From positions 124,001 to 188,000 of the forward strand of contig JBMNFB010000001.1 in NCBI GenBank assembly GCA_050949085.1: a stretch of DNA of 64,000 nt, given 5' to 3'. Below the pieces are notes generated by a model that saw only the letters and a list, made by a program, of their open reading frames with translations, had not been told where the DNA came from and did no database searches. The DNA is from JBMNFB01 sp050949085. Its GTDB lineage: Bacteria > Bacillota > UBA994 > UBA5500. Made by a program: the position numbers and the translations under genes. Position 1 is the first letter of the stretch. Every line of letters begins with the position of its first letter. This document shows positions 7,133 through 15,506 of the stretch, one piece after another.

Positions 7133-9190
7133 CTAGCGCGGCAGCCCCCGGTTTTTCTGCTGCGCCGCCAGGAAGCGTTCCAGCGCGGGCCGATCATAGA
7201 TGATGTTGCGCGAGGGAAGCGACTCGAGGAAGAGGCGTCCGTAGCGCTTCGTCTTCACCCGGGCGTCGGCGATGACGACGACACCGCTATCGGTCTGGGT
7301 GCGGATCAGCCGCCCGTAGCCCTGCTTGAGCCTGATCACCGCCTCCGGCACCTGATAGGACATGAAGGGGTTCTGCCCCTGGCGGGACAGCGCCTCCATC
7401 CGCGCCTCGGTCAGGGGATGATCGGGGACGGAGAAAGGCAGCTTGGTGATGATCACGCAGCGGAGCGCATCGCCCACCACATCCACGCCTTCCCAGAAGG
7501 ACGAGGTGCCAAACAGCACCGCGTTGCCCTGCTCGGCATAGCGCTTGAGCAGCTCGTGGCGGGGCAGATCGCCCTGCTTGAGAACCTCCAGCCCCAGCCA
7601 GAGCAGTTCATCGCCCACCAGCTGGTGCACGTTATTCAGCATCTGGTAGGAAGTGAACAGGACAAACGTCCCGCCCTTGACCAGGCTGCAGGTGGAGAAG
7701 ATCAGTTCACCCAGATATCTCTCGTATTCGGCGTTGTTCTGGTAGCTCGGCTCCTGGGCGTTTTCCGGCAGATAGATGGCGGCGTGGCTGTCGTGGTCAA
7801 ACGGCGAGCTGAGCACCTTGCCATAGTAGCTGCCGCGCTCGATCCCCAGCCGCCGGGTGAGGAACTCCAGTGTCGGGCTGGCCAGCGTGGCCGAGGTGAG
7901 CACTGTCACCACCTCGCGTTCAAAGAGCACTGCGCGCAGGGTGTCGGCCAGCTGGATCGGCGCTGCATAGACGGCACCGCGCTCATAGTCCTGCTGATTG
8001 CTCTCGATCCAGTACACAAAGCTCTCGTCGGCCAGCTGGCTGATGAAGTCAATATCCTTCTTCAGCGTTGTCCACGTGTTGCGCGCTTTCTCCAGCTCGG
8101 CCGACTCCTCCTCCGACAGCTGTTCCGTATCCATGAGCAGGTCGCAGTATTGCAGCACGTCTGTCAGATCGAGATAGAGCTTCTCTTCCAGATCAGCCTG
8201 TTCCCCTGGCCGCAGGCGCAGGGTTTTTTCGTGCCCGCTGATCTCCTGCAGGCGGCGCAGGAACCGTTCCACATCGTTGAAGTAGACGCGCATCACCGCC
8301 TCAATCTGCTGCGCCAGCAGCGGGTCGTTGGCCAGCCGTTCCTTGAGCGTTCCCTTGTTGAGCAGGGCGCGGAACTTGCCGCCGATGGTTCGCAGCCGAT
8401 AGCCATCGATCTGAATCGAGAGGGCAGAGGCGGCGGCGTCCTCGATATGGTGCGCCTCATCGAAGATTACGTAATCATAGGCCGGCAGAATCGCCTCATC
8501 CAGCTCAGCGGATCCGCGCAGGCTGAGGTCGACAAAAAAGAGGGCGTGGTTGCTGATGATGATGTCCGCCTCTTTCAGTTCCTCTCGGGCTGCGCGGAAG
8601 AAGCACTCCTTGAAGAGGGGGCAGCGCCGTTCGAGACAGGTGTCCTGGGAGGCATTGATCGTATCCCAGAGGCTCTGCGACACGTTCACGGCGAGCTCGG
8701 TGCGGTCCCTGACCAGGTATTCACCATCCCGATAGAGCAGGTCGCGCAGCCGATCAAAATCCTGGGCATCGGCCAGGCTGCTGAAGCCGAAGTTCTCGTC
8801 CAGAAGCACTTCGCGCAGGCGTCGTTTGCAGAGGTAGTTGCTCCTTCCCTTGGCGAGGACCGCCTTGAAGCTGACCAGGGGGGAAAGGAGGTCCTGCAGC
8901 AGCGGGATGTCCTTATGTAGCAGCTGTTCCTGCAGGTTGATGGTGTAGGTGGAGATGACCACCTTCTTTTTGTTGCCGGTGGCGTGGAAGGCGAGTATCG
9001 CCAGCAGATAGGCCAGCGACTTGCCGGTGCCGGTGCCGGCTTCGACTACCACATGCTTTTCCTTATAGAAGCCGTTCAGGATCAGGTTGACCATCGCGAT
9101 CTGTTGATCGCGCTGTTCATAACCGGGAAAGCTGGCCGCCAGCTTGTCATAGAAGATCCCGAGGTAGTTCTTGATCCCCTCTACATCCAT
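7133..9190 (-). CDS. dinG: DinG/Rad3-family ATP-dependent DNA helicase
   Basis: A protein of 685 residues. The ATG with first base 9190 has GGAGGTG eight bases upstream; the open frame continues 5' but without a better site. Helicase motifs appear in order: Walker A EAGTGTGKS near residue 50, four cysteines spread over residues 120-195 (YLCKRRL, CLERRCPLFKECFF) typical of the iron-sulfur cluster of XPD/DinG helicases, NHALFFVD, the DEAH box YVIFDEAHH near residue 250, SATL, a SSFWEGVDV motif, and GYGRLIRTQTD as motif VI. It is a superfamily 2 helicase that unwinds 5'-to-3' in characterised relatives, linked to repair and R-loop or replication conflict removal. It has no N-terminal exonuclease domain. 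It appears to be monocistronic. Confidence 0.9.
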   Translation of the reverse strand: MDVEGIKNYLGIFYDKLAASFPGYEQRDQQIAMVNLILNGFYKEKHVVVEAGTGTGKSLAYLLAILAFHATGNKKKVVISTYTINLQEQLLHKDIPLLQDLLSPLVSFKAVLAKGRSNYLCKRRLREVLLDENFGFSSLADAQDFDRLRDLLYRDGEYLVRDRTELAVNVSQSLWDTINASQDTCLERRCPLFKECFFRAAREELKEADIIISNHALFFVDLSLRGSAELDEAILPAYDYVIFDEAHHIEDAAASALSIQIDGYRLRTIGGKFRALLNKGTLKERLANDPLLAQQIEAVMRVYFNDVERFLRRLQEISGHEKTLRLRPGEQADLEEKLYLDLTDVLQYCDLLMDTEQLSEEESAELEKARNTWTTLKKDIDFISQLADESFVYWIESNQQDYERGAVYAAPIQLADTLRAVLFEREVVTVLTSATLASPTLEFLTRRLGIERGSYYGKVLSSPFDHDSHAAIYLPENAQEPSYQNNAEYERYLGELIFSTCSLVKGGTFVLFTSYQMLNNVHQLVGDELLWLGLEVLKQGDLPRHELLKRYAEQGNAVLFGTSSFWEGVDVVGDALRCVIITKLPFSVPDHPLTEARMEALSRQGQNPFMSYQVPEAVIRLKQGYGRLIRTQTDSGVVVIADARVKTKRYGRLFLESLPSRNIIYDRPALERFLAAQQKNRGLPR

Positions 9191-9267
9191 CGCGCCTGCA
9201 CCTCCATCGCGCACAACTGTTCGTTCCTTCCCTTGTATCCTACCGTAGCTGGACAGGGCTGACAAGG

Positions 9268-9380
9268 GAGAAGTGGGAAGTGGGAAGTGAGAGATGAGAA
9301 GTGGGAAGTGAGAGGAGGTGGGAAATGAGAGGTGAGAAGTGAGGGGTGGGAAGTGAGAAGTGGGAAGTGAGAGGTGGGGG
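9268..9380 (+). repeat. Purine-rich degenerate tandem repeat
   Basis: About 110 bases made almost only of G, A and T on the plus strand, built from variants of a seven-base word such as GGGAAGT, GAGAAGT and GAGAGGT. Nearly all pyrimidines are single T residues at regular steps. The unit phase is kept over most of the tract but with substitutions, so it is an old or error-prone expansion. It lies about 80 bases upstream of the helicase start codon. Confidence 0.75.
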
Positions 9381-9421
9381 GTGAGCAGGCGGGGTGGGCA
9401 AGAAGTGCAGAAGGGGCTGCC

Positions 9422-9465
9422 GCAACAACACCCACTGCAACTCCTGGGTTGCAGTGGGTGCTTCC
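9422..9465 (-). repeat. Dispersed intergenic hairpin repeat R3, inverted copy
   Basis: CACCCACTGCAA and TTGCAGTGGGTG form a perfect 12-base-pair stem around an eight-base loop. The same sequence, in opposite orientation, occurs near 18290 and 40231, followed there by TTATT. The perfect stem at the 3' side of the coiled-coil gene could also act as a processing or termination signal. Confidence 0.65.
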
Positions 9466-9511
9466 AATAGCGTGTGGGGACAGGGCTCCACCCGGTCGGC
9501 GGGTCGCTGCG

Positions 9512-12500
9512 CTATCTGCGGCGCGGGCGTGTCGCTCGCCGCTCAGGCGACGGTTCCGGCGGCGTCTCGACCGCCTTGGCCAGGCGCTCCTGCCGCTCCC
9601 GCTCCATTTCCAGCTTGATCTCTTCCTTCAACTCGGCTCGTATGGCGGCCACCAGCCGCTGGTCGCGCTCCTCCAGTGTCTTCTTCAGCTCTGCCTGGTG
9701 CGTAGAGGTCAGCTCCTGAGCCAGCAGCCCCAGCCGCGTGCGATACTCGCGGTAGCTCTCTTCCCGCACGGCCGCGATCGTTGCGCTCTGCGCCTGCTCC
9801 AGCTGCTGCAGCCGCTGCTGGATGCTCTCCTCGGCGCGCCGGCGCAGCTTCTGACACTCCTGAGCCATCGTCTGCTCAAACTGGCTGAGCAGCTGACCCT
9901 GCTGCTCGGCCAGCCCGCTGGCGTGGACGTTCTGGTAGTGGGCAGTCTGCTGCTGCAGGACGTTTTCAAATTCGGCCATCAGCTGCTTCTGTAGTGCGGC
10001 CAGCTGGGCAGCCGTCTCCGCCTGCCAATCGGTTTGCAGCTGCCTGAGGTCGGCCCGGTTCTTCTCTTGCAGATCCTGGCGCAGCTGGGTCAGTGCCTGC
10101 TCGACGTATTCCCTGTTTTCTGCCCGTTGCTCCCTGAGAGCTGCGCCGTGGTTTTCGGTCAGGGTCCCAGTCAGTTGCTCCAGCGCCGTCTGCTGCCGCT
10201 CGGCCGCTCGCCGACTCATCTCCTGTACGCGAGCGTCGATTTCCTGCAACAGACGCTGATCCGTCTCCTGCCAGCGGGCGCTCTGCCGCTCCTGCCGCTT
10301 AGCCTCCAACTCCTGGAGATGTGTCGTCTGGCGCGCCTTGAGCTGATCCAGTTTCTCCTCCAGCAGCGATACCAACTGGCCCTCGGTAGCGCTGCTGACC
10401 TGCGCCGCGTGCCGCTGTAGATCGGCCCGCAGTTCCTGCCCGATGATCTCCAGTTCACGCTGGTGCCGATTGACTATCTGCTCGCGGATGGCCGCATCCT
10501 GGCGCCTGGCTTCAGCCTCCCAGCGCTGATTCGTCTCGTTCCATTCCTTGAGCCGGGCGGTCTGCCAGTCCTCCAGCCAGGCCGCAACCTGCTGGCTCTG
10601 TTCTGTCGCCAGTTGCTCGCCCAGGTTCTTGATCTCAGCGCCCAGGCTGGCCTGTGCCTCTGCCCAATACTGATCGCGTTCTGTCTTCTCAACGGCTCGC
10701 AGTTCGGCTACGGCCTGTTCCAGTTCCTGCCTGATCTCCGTGGCTAGCTGTTGTCGCGCCTGGTCCAGCTGTTCTTCCCACTGGCTCTGTCGCTTCTGCA
10801 GCTCTGACTGGTGCGCCGCCTGCAGGGAGCTAAGCAGCTGCTTCAGCTCAGCCTGGTTCTGTTGGGCCAGTGCCTGCTGCGTCGCCTGCAACCGCTCCTG
10901 CCACTGCTGCTCCAGCTGGGTCAGCTGCTCCTTATGCGCTGCCTGCAGCCGCTGCAGCAGCTCATTCAGCTTGCCCTGGTTTTCTTCCCGCCAGGCGGTC
11001 GCCATCTGCGCCAGTTTCGCAGCGTGCTGTTGGCTCGAGTCCGCCAGAGCCCGCTCTAGCTGCAGTTCCAGTGCCGCCAGCCGGGACTCCTGCCTGGCTT
11101 GCTGCTCCTGCTGCCACTGCCCGGCTGCGGCCAGGAGGTGGGCATCGCATTCCGCCTGAATCTGCCGGCCCTGCTCCTGATAGCGCTCCTCCCAATCCTG
11201 CAGCTGTCTTGTCGCCAGTGCTGTCAGCTCTCGCTTTGCCTCAGCCTGCAGCCGCGCCCAGCCTTCGCCCTGCTCTTTTTCCAGCTGCTCCAGCGCCTGC
11301 TGCGCGGCCGTGGCCTGCTGCTGCAAGTGGTCGCGCAGGGCGGCCTCCGCCTGCCTCAGCCATTGCTGAGACGTGGCGCGCCAGCCCTCAGCCTGTTCTT
11401 TCTCGGCTTGGTCCCACTGCTCCAGCAGATTCTGGCGGAGCAGGGCGAAGCGTTCCTCTTCCAGGTCGATGCGCGCCTGGGCTGTGCCCGCCAGTTGACT
11501 GATCAGGCTGTCCCTCTCATCCTGCCAGGCCTGGAGCTCGCTCTGAAAGCGCTGCCTGATCTCGTTGATGCAGGCCTCTCGCTGTTTGTCCAGCGTCGCC
11601 GTTGCTTCTTCCACCAGCCTGGACCATTCGCTGCCGTACTGCTCCAGCTGCCATTGCAGCCGACCCTGCCACTCTTCCTCTAGCGAATGGCTCAGGACAG
11701 CCGCTTGCTGATCCCACTCGGCCTGCAACGTGGCGATGCGCGCCGTCTGCTGCTCCAGCCATTCACTGAGGCGCCGCTCGGCTGCTGCCTCCAGGCTGAG
11801 CCTCTGCTCGTTTACTTCTCTCTCATAGGCGGCTCGCAACTCCCGGCCGTGTTCTTCGCTCAGCTGCCGCTGTTCCTGCAACAGCTCCTGGCGCAGCACC
11901 TGACTCTCCTCTTGCAGGCGCGTCAGCTGGGCGGAGCGGGCCTCCTCCCAGGCGAGGGACTGCTCCGCCAGCCAGCGTTCCAGTGTCTGATGGTTGAGCC
12001 TGATCAGCTCCGCCTCCAGGGCCGCTGAGATCTCGCGAAGCCGGGTTTCCTGCTCGGCCCGCCACTCCTGTTCCAGCTGGCGCAGATAGAGGCGCTCTTC
12101 CTGCCAGGCCTGCTGTTGAAACAGATCGTAGGCGATGCGCTGCAGATTCTGGCGCTGGGCATCTTGCCAGGCTGCCTCCTGCTCCGCCAGCTGTTGGTTA
12201 AGTCCTTCTCGCCATGCCTTTTCTCGCTCGGTCGATTCCTGCTGGATCTGCCCCAGGCGCTGGCTGATCAGCTGAGAGAACGAGCTCAGCTCGGTCTCCA
12301 GCCACTGACGCAGCTCGGCAGTTTCCAGGTTGCGCACATGCCGCTGCCAGTCGTCCTCCAGCCGGCGCTGTTTCTCCAGCAGTGTGGCCAGCAGTCGATC
12401 GTGCTCCTCCTGCAGGCGCGCCAGCTCCTGCTGGCGCCACTCCCGCTCCTGCGCCTGCAGCGATTCTTCCAGCTGCCGGTGCCAGTTTTCCGCCAGTTGC

Positions 12501-12901
12501 TCCTGCTCTGTCTGCAGCAGCTGCAGGGGATCTTCTGCGGCCGCTACCAGCCGAGCCTGCTCCTCATCCTGTTTATCCAGAACCCAGGGGTGCTCATCCA
12601 CGAAGGCACGCAGTCGCTTTTCCTGCGCCGCGACGGCGGCCTGGGCCAGCTCCAGCGCCTCCAGTATCTGCGACTGGCCTTCTGGCCCAGCCTGTTCGGC
12701 GAGGGCTTGCAGGCGGCGCAGCTCCAGTTGGCGGCCATAGAGTTCGCCCTCCAGCAGGCGCAGGGCAACCTGTTGGAGATCAGGTGCCACATCAGGACTT
12801 TTCTCTTCTGTCGCCAATTGCAGGGTCAGCTCTGCCAGCTGTTTCGCGGAGAGCTCGGTCAGATCCCCATCGCCGCGTTTTCTTCTTCTTCGCGTAGCCA
12901 A
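9512..12901 (-). CDS. Giant coiled-coil protein, unknown function
   Basis: A protein of about 1,129 residues if it starts at the TTG with first base 12901, with GGGGAG upstream at good spacing. The open frame reaches 13030, but its first 42 codons look non-coding. The N-terminus is very basic (RRRRKRG), as is the C-terminus (RRATRPRRR). Between about residues 90 and 1,110 the sequence is almost pure heptad-like Leu, Gln, Glu, Ala and Arg with regularly placed Trp, and virtually no Gly or Pro. I predict one uninterrupted alpha-helical coiled coil, which would make a rod roughly 150 nm long. I recognise no ATPase head, membrane segment or catalytic domain, so it is not SMC or RecN. A structural or scaffold role is inference. 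Codon usage looks like that of its neighbours. Confidence 0.65.
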   Translation of the reverse strand: MATRRRRKRGDGDLTELSAKQLAELTLQLATEEKSPDVAPDLQQVALRLLEGELYGRQLELRRLQALAEQAGPEGQSQILEALELAQAAVAAQEKRLRAFVDEHPWVLDKQDEEQARLVAAAEDPLQLLQTEQEQLAENWHRQLEESLQAQEREWRQQELARLQEEHDRLLATLLEKQRRLEDDWQRHVRNLETAELRQWLETELSSFSQLISQRLGQIQQESTEREKAWREGLNQQLAEQEAAWQDAQRQNLQRIAYDLFQQQAWQEERLYLRQLEQEWRAEQETRLREISAALEAELIRLNHQTLERWLAEQSLAWEEARSAQLTRLQEESQVLRQELLQEQRQLSEEHGRELRAAYEREVNEQRLSLEAAAERRLSEWLEQQTARIATLQAEWDQQAAVLSHSLEEEWQGRLQWQLEQYGSEWSRLVEEATATLDKQREACINEIRQRFQSELQAWQDERDSLISQLAGTAQARIDLEEERFALLRQNLLEQWDQAEKEQAEGWRATSQQWLRQAEAALRDHLQQQATAAQQALEQLEKEQGEGWARLQAEAKRELTALATRQLQDWEERYQEQGRQIQAECDAHLLAAAGQWQQEQQARQESRLAALELQLERALADSSQQHAAKLAQMATAWREENQGKLNELLQRLQAAHKEQLTQLEQQWQERLQATQQALAQQNQAELKQLLSSLQAAHQSELQKRQSQWEEQLDQARQQLATEIRQELEQAVAELRAVEKTERDQYWAEAQASLGAEIKNLGEQLATEQSQQVAAWLEDWQTARLKEWNETNQRWEAEARRQDAAIREQIVNRHQRELEIIGQELRADLQRHAAQVSSATEGQLVSLLEEKLDQLKARQTTHLQELEAKRQERQSARWQETDQRLLQEIDARVQEMSRRAAERQQTALEQLTGTLTENHGAALREQRAENREYVEQALTQLRQDLQEKNRADLRQLQTDWQAETAAQLAALQKQLMAEFENVLQQQTAHYQNVHASGLAEQQGQLLSQFEQTMAQECQKLRRRAEESIQQRLQQLEQAQSATIAAVREESYREYRTRLGLLAQELTSTHQAELKKTLEERDQRLVAAIRAELKEEIKLEMERERQERLAKAVETPPEPSPERRATRPRRR

Positions 12902-13105
12902 TTCACTCACTCCCCAGTCGAAAATGCGTTTAGGCTGGACCCCGACCACGCCACCAGCTCGGGTGCCAGCGTCCTCAGGGCAAATTTGCGCTAACGCATT
13001 ATATGAGTTGGGCAGGGGGGGTTGACACATGGCGGGAGGAGCGTGCCCGGGGTTGCCGCAGGCACAAGTTGGGCAGAATATCCATGGCGAGGAGGTTTTT
13101 CTTCA

Positions 13106-14020
13106 GTGGAATGTTTGAGGATGCTGCGCAGGCGGACGACCATCTACTTCCGGGCGGTGCGGGGCCCTTTCCTGGTGGCCTCCGCAATCCCGGTCCTGCT
13201 GGGAACGGCCGTGGCCTATGCCCGCCTGGGGCGGCTGAACCTGCCCTGCTTCGGCATGGCATTGCTGGGATGCATGGCGCTCCATGCCGGAGCCAACGCC
13301 GCCAACGACTATTTTGACTGGTTGAGCGGCGCCGACCCGCCCCGACCACCGCGCCCTTTTTCCGGCGGCAGTCAATGCCTGCAGGAGGGCAGCATGACGC
13401 CGCGCGCCCAGCGGCGGCTCTATTGCAGCTGTTACCTCTTGGCTTGTCTGCTGGGAATAGTGCTCGCCCGCGAGGTGGGGCCGGGCGTGCTCCTCTTCGG
13501 CCTGATCGGGCTCGTGTTTGGGCATGGGTATAGCGCTCCGCCATCGGCCTTCTCCTATCGCGGCTGGGGCGAGGCTGTAACCGGCCTCACCTTTGGACCG
13601 CTGGCGGTCCTCGGCACCTACTACGTTCAGGTCGGCGCCCTGCATTGGCCGCCGCTGCTGGCGTCTATCCCGGTCGGTCTGCTGATCACCGCCGTGCTCT
13701 ACATCAACGAGTTCCCCGACTGGGAAGAAGACGCCCGCGCCCGGCGGAAGACGCTGGTGGTGCGCAGCGGCGGTCGGCTGTTTGCTGCCTACCAGGCGCT
13801 GGTGGTGGCCGGCCTGATCTTTACCGCCATCACTCTGATTTCTCTCAGCTTCTGGCTGGCCGGCGCACTGCTGCCGCTGATCTGGCTATCCGTCACCTCG
13901 ATTCGCCAGGGAAAGCGCTGCTACCCGCAGCCAGAACGGCTCACGCCGGTACAGGCAAAGACCCTGGCGCTGCATGTGGGGAGCGGTCTGCTGCTGACGA
14001 TAGCGCATCTCTGCAGCTAG
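13106..14020 (+). CDS. menA: UbiA-family prenyltransferase, MenA-like
   Basis: A protein of about 304 residues. I chose GTG 13106 because GGAGG lies ten bases upstream; the ATG at 13121 has no spaced ribosome site but is possible. It is an integral membrane protein with about eight to nine hydrophobic segments. The first aspartate-rich motif is NDYFDWLSGAD near residue 70. The second is NEFPDWEEDARARRKTL near residue 205, where UbiA enzymes bind the Mg-diphosphate of the prenyl donor. Family knowledge assigns 1,4-dihydroxy-2-naphthoate prenylation in menaquinone synthesis to the MenA branch. No other men genes lie in the window, so the exact acceptor is inferred. Confidence 0.75.
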   Translation: MECLRMLRRRTTIYFRAVRGPFLVASAIPVLLGTAVAYARLGRLNLPCFGMALLGCMALHAGANAANDYFDWLSGADPPRPPRPFSGGSQCLQEGSMTPRAQRRLYCSCYLLACLLGIVLAREVGPGVLLFGLIGLVFGHGYSAPPSAFSYRGWGEAVTGLTFGPLAVLGTYYVQVGALHWPPLLASIPVGLLITAVLYINEFPDWEEDARARRKTLVVRSGGRLFAAYQALVVAGLIFTAITLISLSFWLAGALLPLIWLSVTSIRQGKRCYPQPERLTPVQAKTLALHVGSGLLLTIAHLCS

Positions 14021-14022
14021 TG

Positions 14023-14289
14023 TCAGTCAGGCCTGTCGCCGCCCTTTTCGGTGATGACGGGCACAGCGACGCGCGTCTCGTGGCCGCAGCTGCTGCAACG
14101 GGTGAGATGGCGGCAGAAACCCTCGTAGACGCTATCCCCCTGGGCAGCGACGAGTTCGTTTTCCTCATAGGGGGAGTAAGGCCCGTAATAGTCCTCCAGG
14201 GGGCCGCAGTCGTCCAGCGTTGCCCGGCAGACGGGGCAAGTAGCGGCGAGCTCGGTCAGACCGTTACAGACGGGGCAGATGCGCTGCAT
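14023..14289 (-). CDS. Small zinc-ribbon protein
   Basis: A protein of 88 residues with three CxxC knuckles: CPVC at residues 5-8, CPVC at 18-21 and CSSC at residues 65-68. Between them lies an acidic, Tyr-rich segment (LEDYYGPYSPYEENEL) that I recognise from small zinc-ribbon proteins of Clostridia. It probably binds one or two zinc ions. The AGGAG upstream is about 13 bases from the ATG, a long spacing. It ends three bases from the end of the prenyltransferase gene (tail to tail). The function is unknown. Confidence 0.65.
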   Translation of the reverse strand: MQRICPVCNGLTELAATCPVCRATLDDCGPLEDYYGPYSPYEENELVAAQGDSVYEGFCRHLTRCSSCGHETRVAVPVITEKGGDRPD

Positions 14290-14552
14290 GCCTGGTGATC
14301 GCTCCTTTCAGGGGAGTGACGGCCCGAACAACGCCGCGTCTCCGGGGACGGGCGCGGCAGAGGCCGGGTCAGCTCGTTGCCCCTATCTGTAAGCTGCCAC
14401 GCCGGGCGCCAGCGCTATACTGGTCCTCACCTGAATTCCAGCGCTCCGGAGTTCATACCCGACGGAGAATCCGCCGCGACAGCATAATCCGCCCGCGAGG
14501 CTGGAAAACTTAGGGGTGGGAGGGAAGGAAGATACTGCAAAGGAGAAGCCAA

Positions 14553-15506
14553 ATGCGAATCGGAATACCGCGAGCCCTTCTCTATTTTGACTATTACCCG
14601 CTCTGGGAGGGGTTCTTTCGTGCGCTGGGCTGCGAAGTGGTGGCTTCAGCGCCAACTACGCCTCAGGTTGCCAACGCCGGGGTGAAGATCGTCTGCGACG
14701 AGGTCTGCTACCCGGTGAAAGTGCTGCACGGGCATGTGCTCCAGCTATGTGAGCAACAGGTCGATTATATCTTCGTGCCGCGCATGTTCAGCGTGCAACC
14801 GGGCACCACCTGCTGTCCGAAACTCATCGGTCTGGCTGATATGGTCCGCCATACCATCCCCGCCGCGCCGCCGCTGCTGGCGCCGTATGTCAACTTGCGG
14901 CGGGGGCGCCGCGGGCTCTGGCGCGCGCTCTGGGAGGCTGCTGCTCCGATCACGCGCAACCCGTGGCGCATCCGCGCCGCCTTTCGGGCCGGGATGCAGC
15001 AGTGGAGGCGCTACCAGCGCAGCTGTCGCACCGGGCGCATTCCCGGCACGGAGCTGGCTTCACTGCCGGCTCTGGCTGCCTGCGCGCCAGCCGTCGCCGT
15101 TATCGGCCATACATATAACCTCTACGACCCGCAGTTGAACCTGAATCTTCTGGCGCGGCTGCGCAAGGCCGGCTTTCGCGCCTATACGCCGGAGATGCTG
15201 CCGGAACGGGTGCTGGCGGAGTCCAACAGCCACCTGCGCAAGCCGCTCTTCTGGTCGATGGGGCGCGCCGTCTATGGGGCGGCCCATCACTACGCGCAGC
15301 GGAACGACGTCCTGGGGATCATCCATATCACATCCTTCGGCTGCGGCCTGGAATCGATGATCGCCGACATGGCTGAGCGCACGGCGCGCCAGCGGGGCAA
15401 ACCGTTCATGCTGCTGACGATGGATGAGCATACCGCCGAGGCCGGCGTCCAGACCCGCCTCGAGGCTTTCCTGGACATGTTGACGCTGAGGGAGGAAGAG
15501 GCATGA
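14553..15506 (+). CDS. Acyl-CoA dehydratase activase-related protein (DUF2229-like)
   Basis: A protein of 317 residues, ATG preceded by AAAGGAGAAGCC. The start RIGIPRALLYFDYYPLWEGFF and the motifs VCDEVCYPVKVLHGH and SFGCGLESM are characteristic of the DUF2229 region that, in many Clostridia, is fused to 2-hydroxyacyl-CoA dehydratase activators. Cysteines at CDEVC and the CC pair in PGTTCCPKL could ligate an iron-sulfur cluster. It overlaps the next gene by four bases. The two downstream genes complete the parts of what is one long polypeptide in other species. The physiological substrate is unknown. Confidence 0.75.
   Translation: MRIGIPRALLYFDYYPLWEGFFRALGCEVVASAPTTPQVANAGVKIVCDEVCYPVKVLHGHVLQLCEQQVDYIFVPRMFSVQPGTTCCPKLIGLADMVRHTIPAAPPLLAPYVNLRRGRRGLWRALWEAAAPITRNPWRIRAAFRAGMQQWRRYQRSCRTGRIPGTELASLPALAACAPAVAVIGHTYNLYDPQLNLNLLARLRKAGFRAYTPEMLPERVLAESNSHLRKPLFWSMGRAVYGAAHHYAQRNDVLGIIHITSFGCGLESMIADMAERTARQRGKPFMLLTMDEHTAEAGVQTRLEAFLDMLTLREEEA

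Larger units (their letters stand above)
9191..9511. other. Intergenic region with repeats upstream of the helicase gene
   Basis: A 320-base region between the 3' end of the coiled-coil gene and the start of the helicase gene. It holds a purine-rich tandem tract and one copy of the R3 hairpin, described separately. I see no convincing gene; the minus-strand open frames through the tract translate only to repetitive Ser, Thr, His and Leu. Confidence 0.5.

Noticed and set aside
5449..7197. A minus-strand open frame of 582 codons opposite the lipoprotein and FMN-binding genes
   Set aside because: The plus-strand genes have signal peptides, domain motifs and ribosome sites. The minus-strand product is a Arg/Gln/His-rich shadow.
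7127..8920. A long plus-strand open frame of 597 codons opposite the DinG-type helicase gene
   Set aside because: It is a shadow of a high-GC gene. The helicase motifs are complete on the minus strand; the plus-strand translation has no recognisable domain.
9181..9491. Minus-strand open frames through the purine tract
   Set aside because: The products are pure Ser/Thr/His/Leu/Pro repeats derived from the tandem tract.
12961..13020. A sigma-K-type promoter upstream of the coiled-coil gene
   Set aside because: CATATAATG is present on the minus strand, but the AC element would be 15 bases away instead of 17. The word also contains a plain TATAAT without a matching -35.
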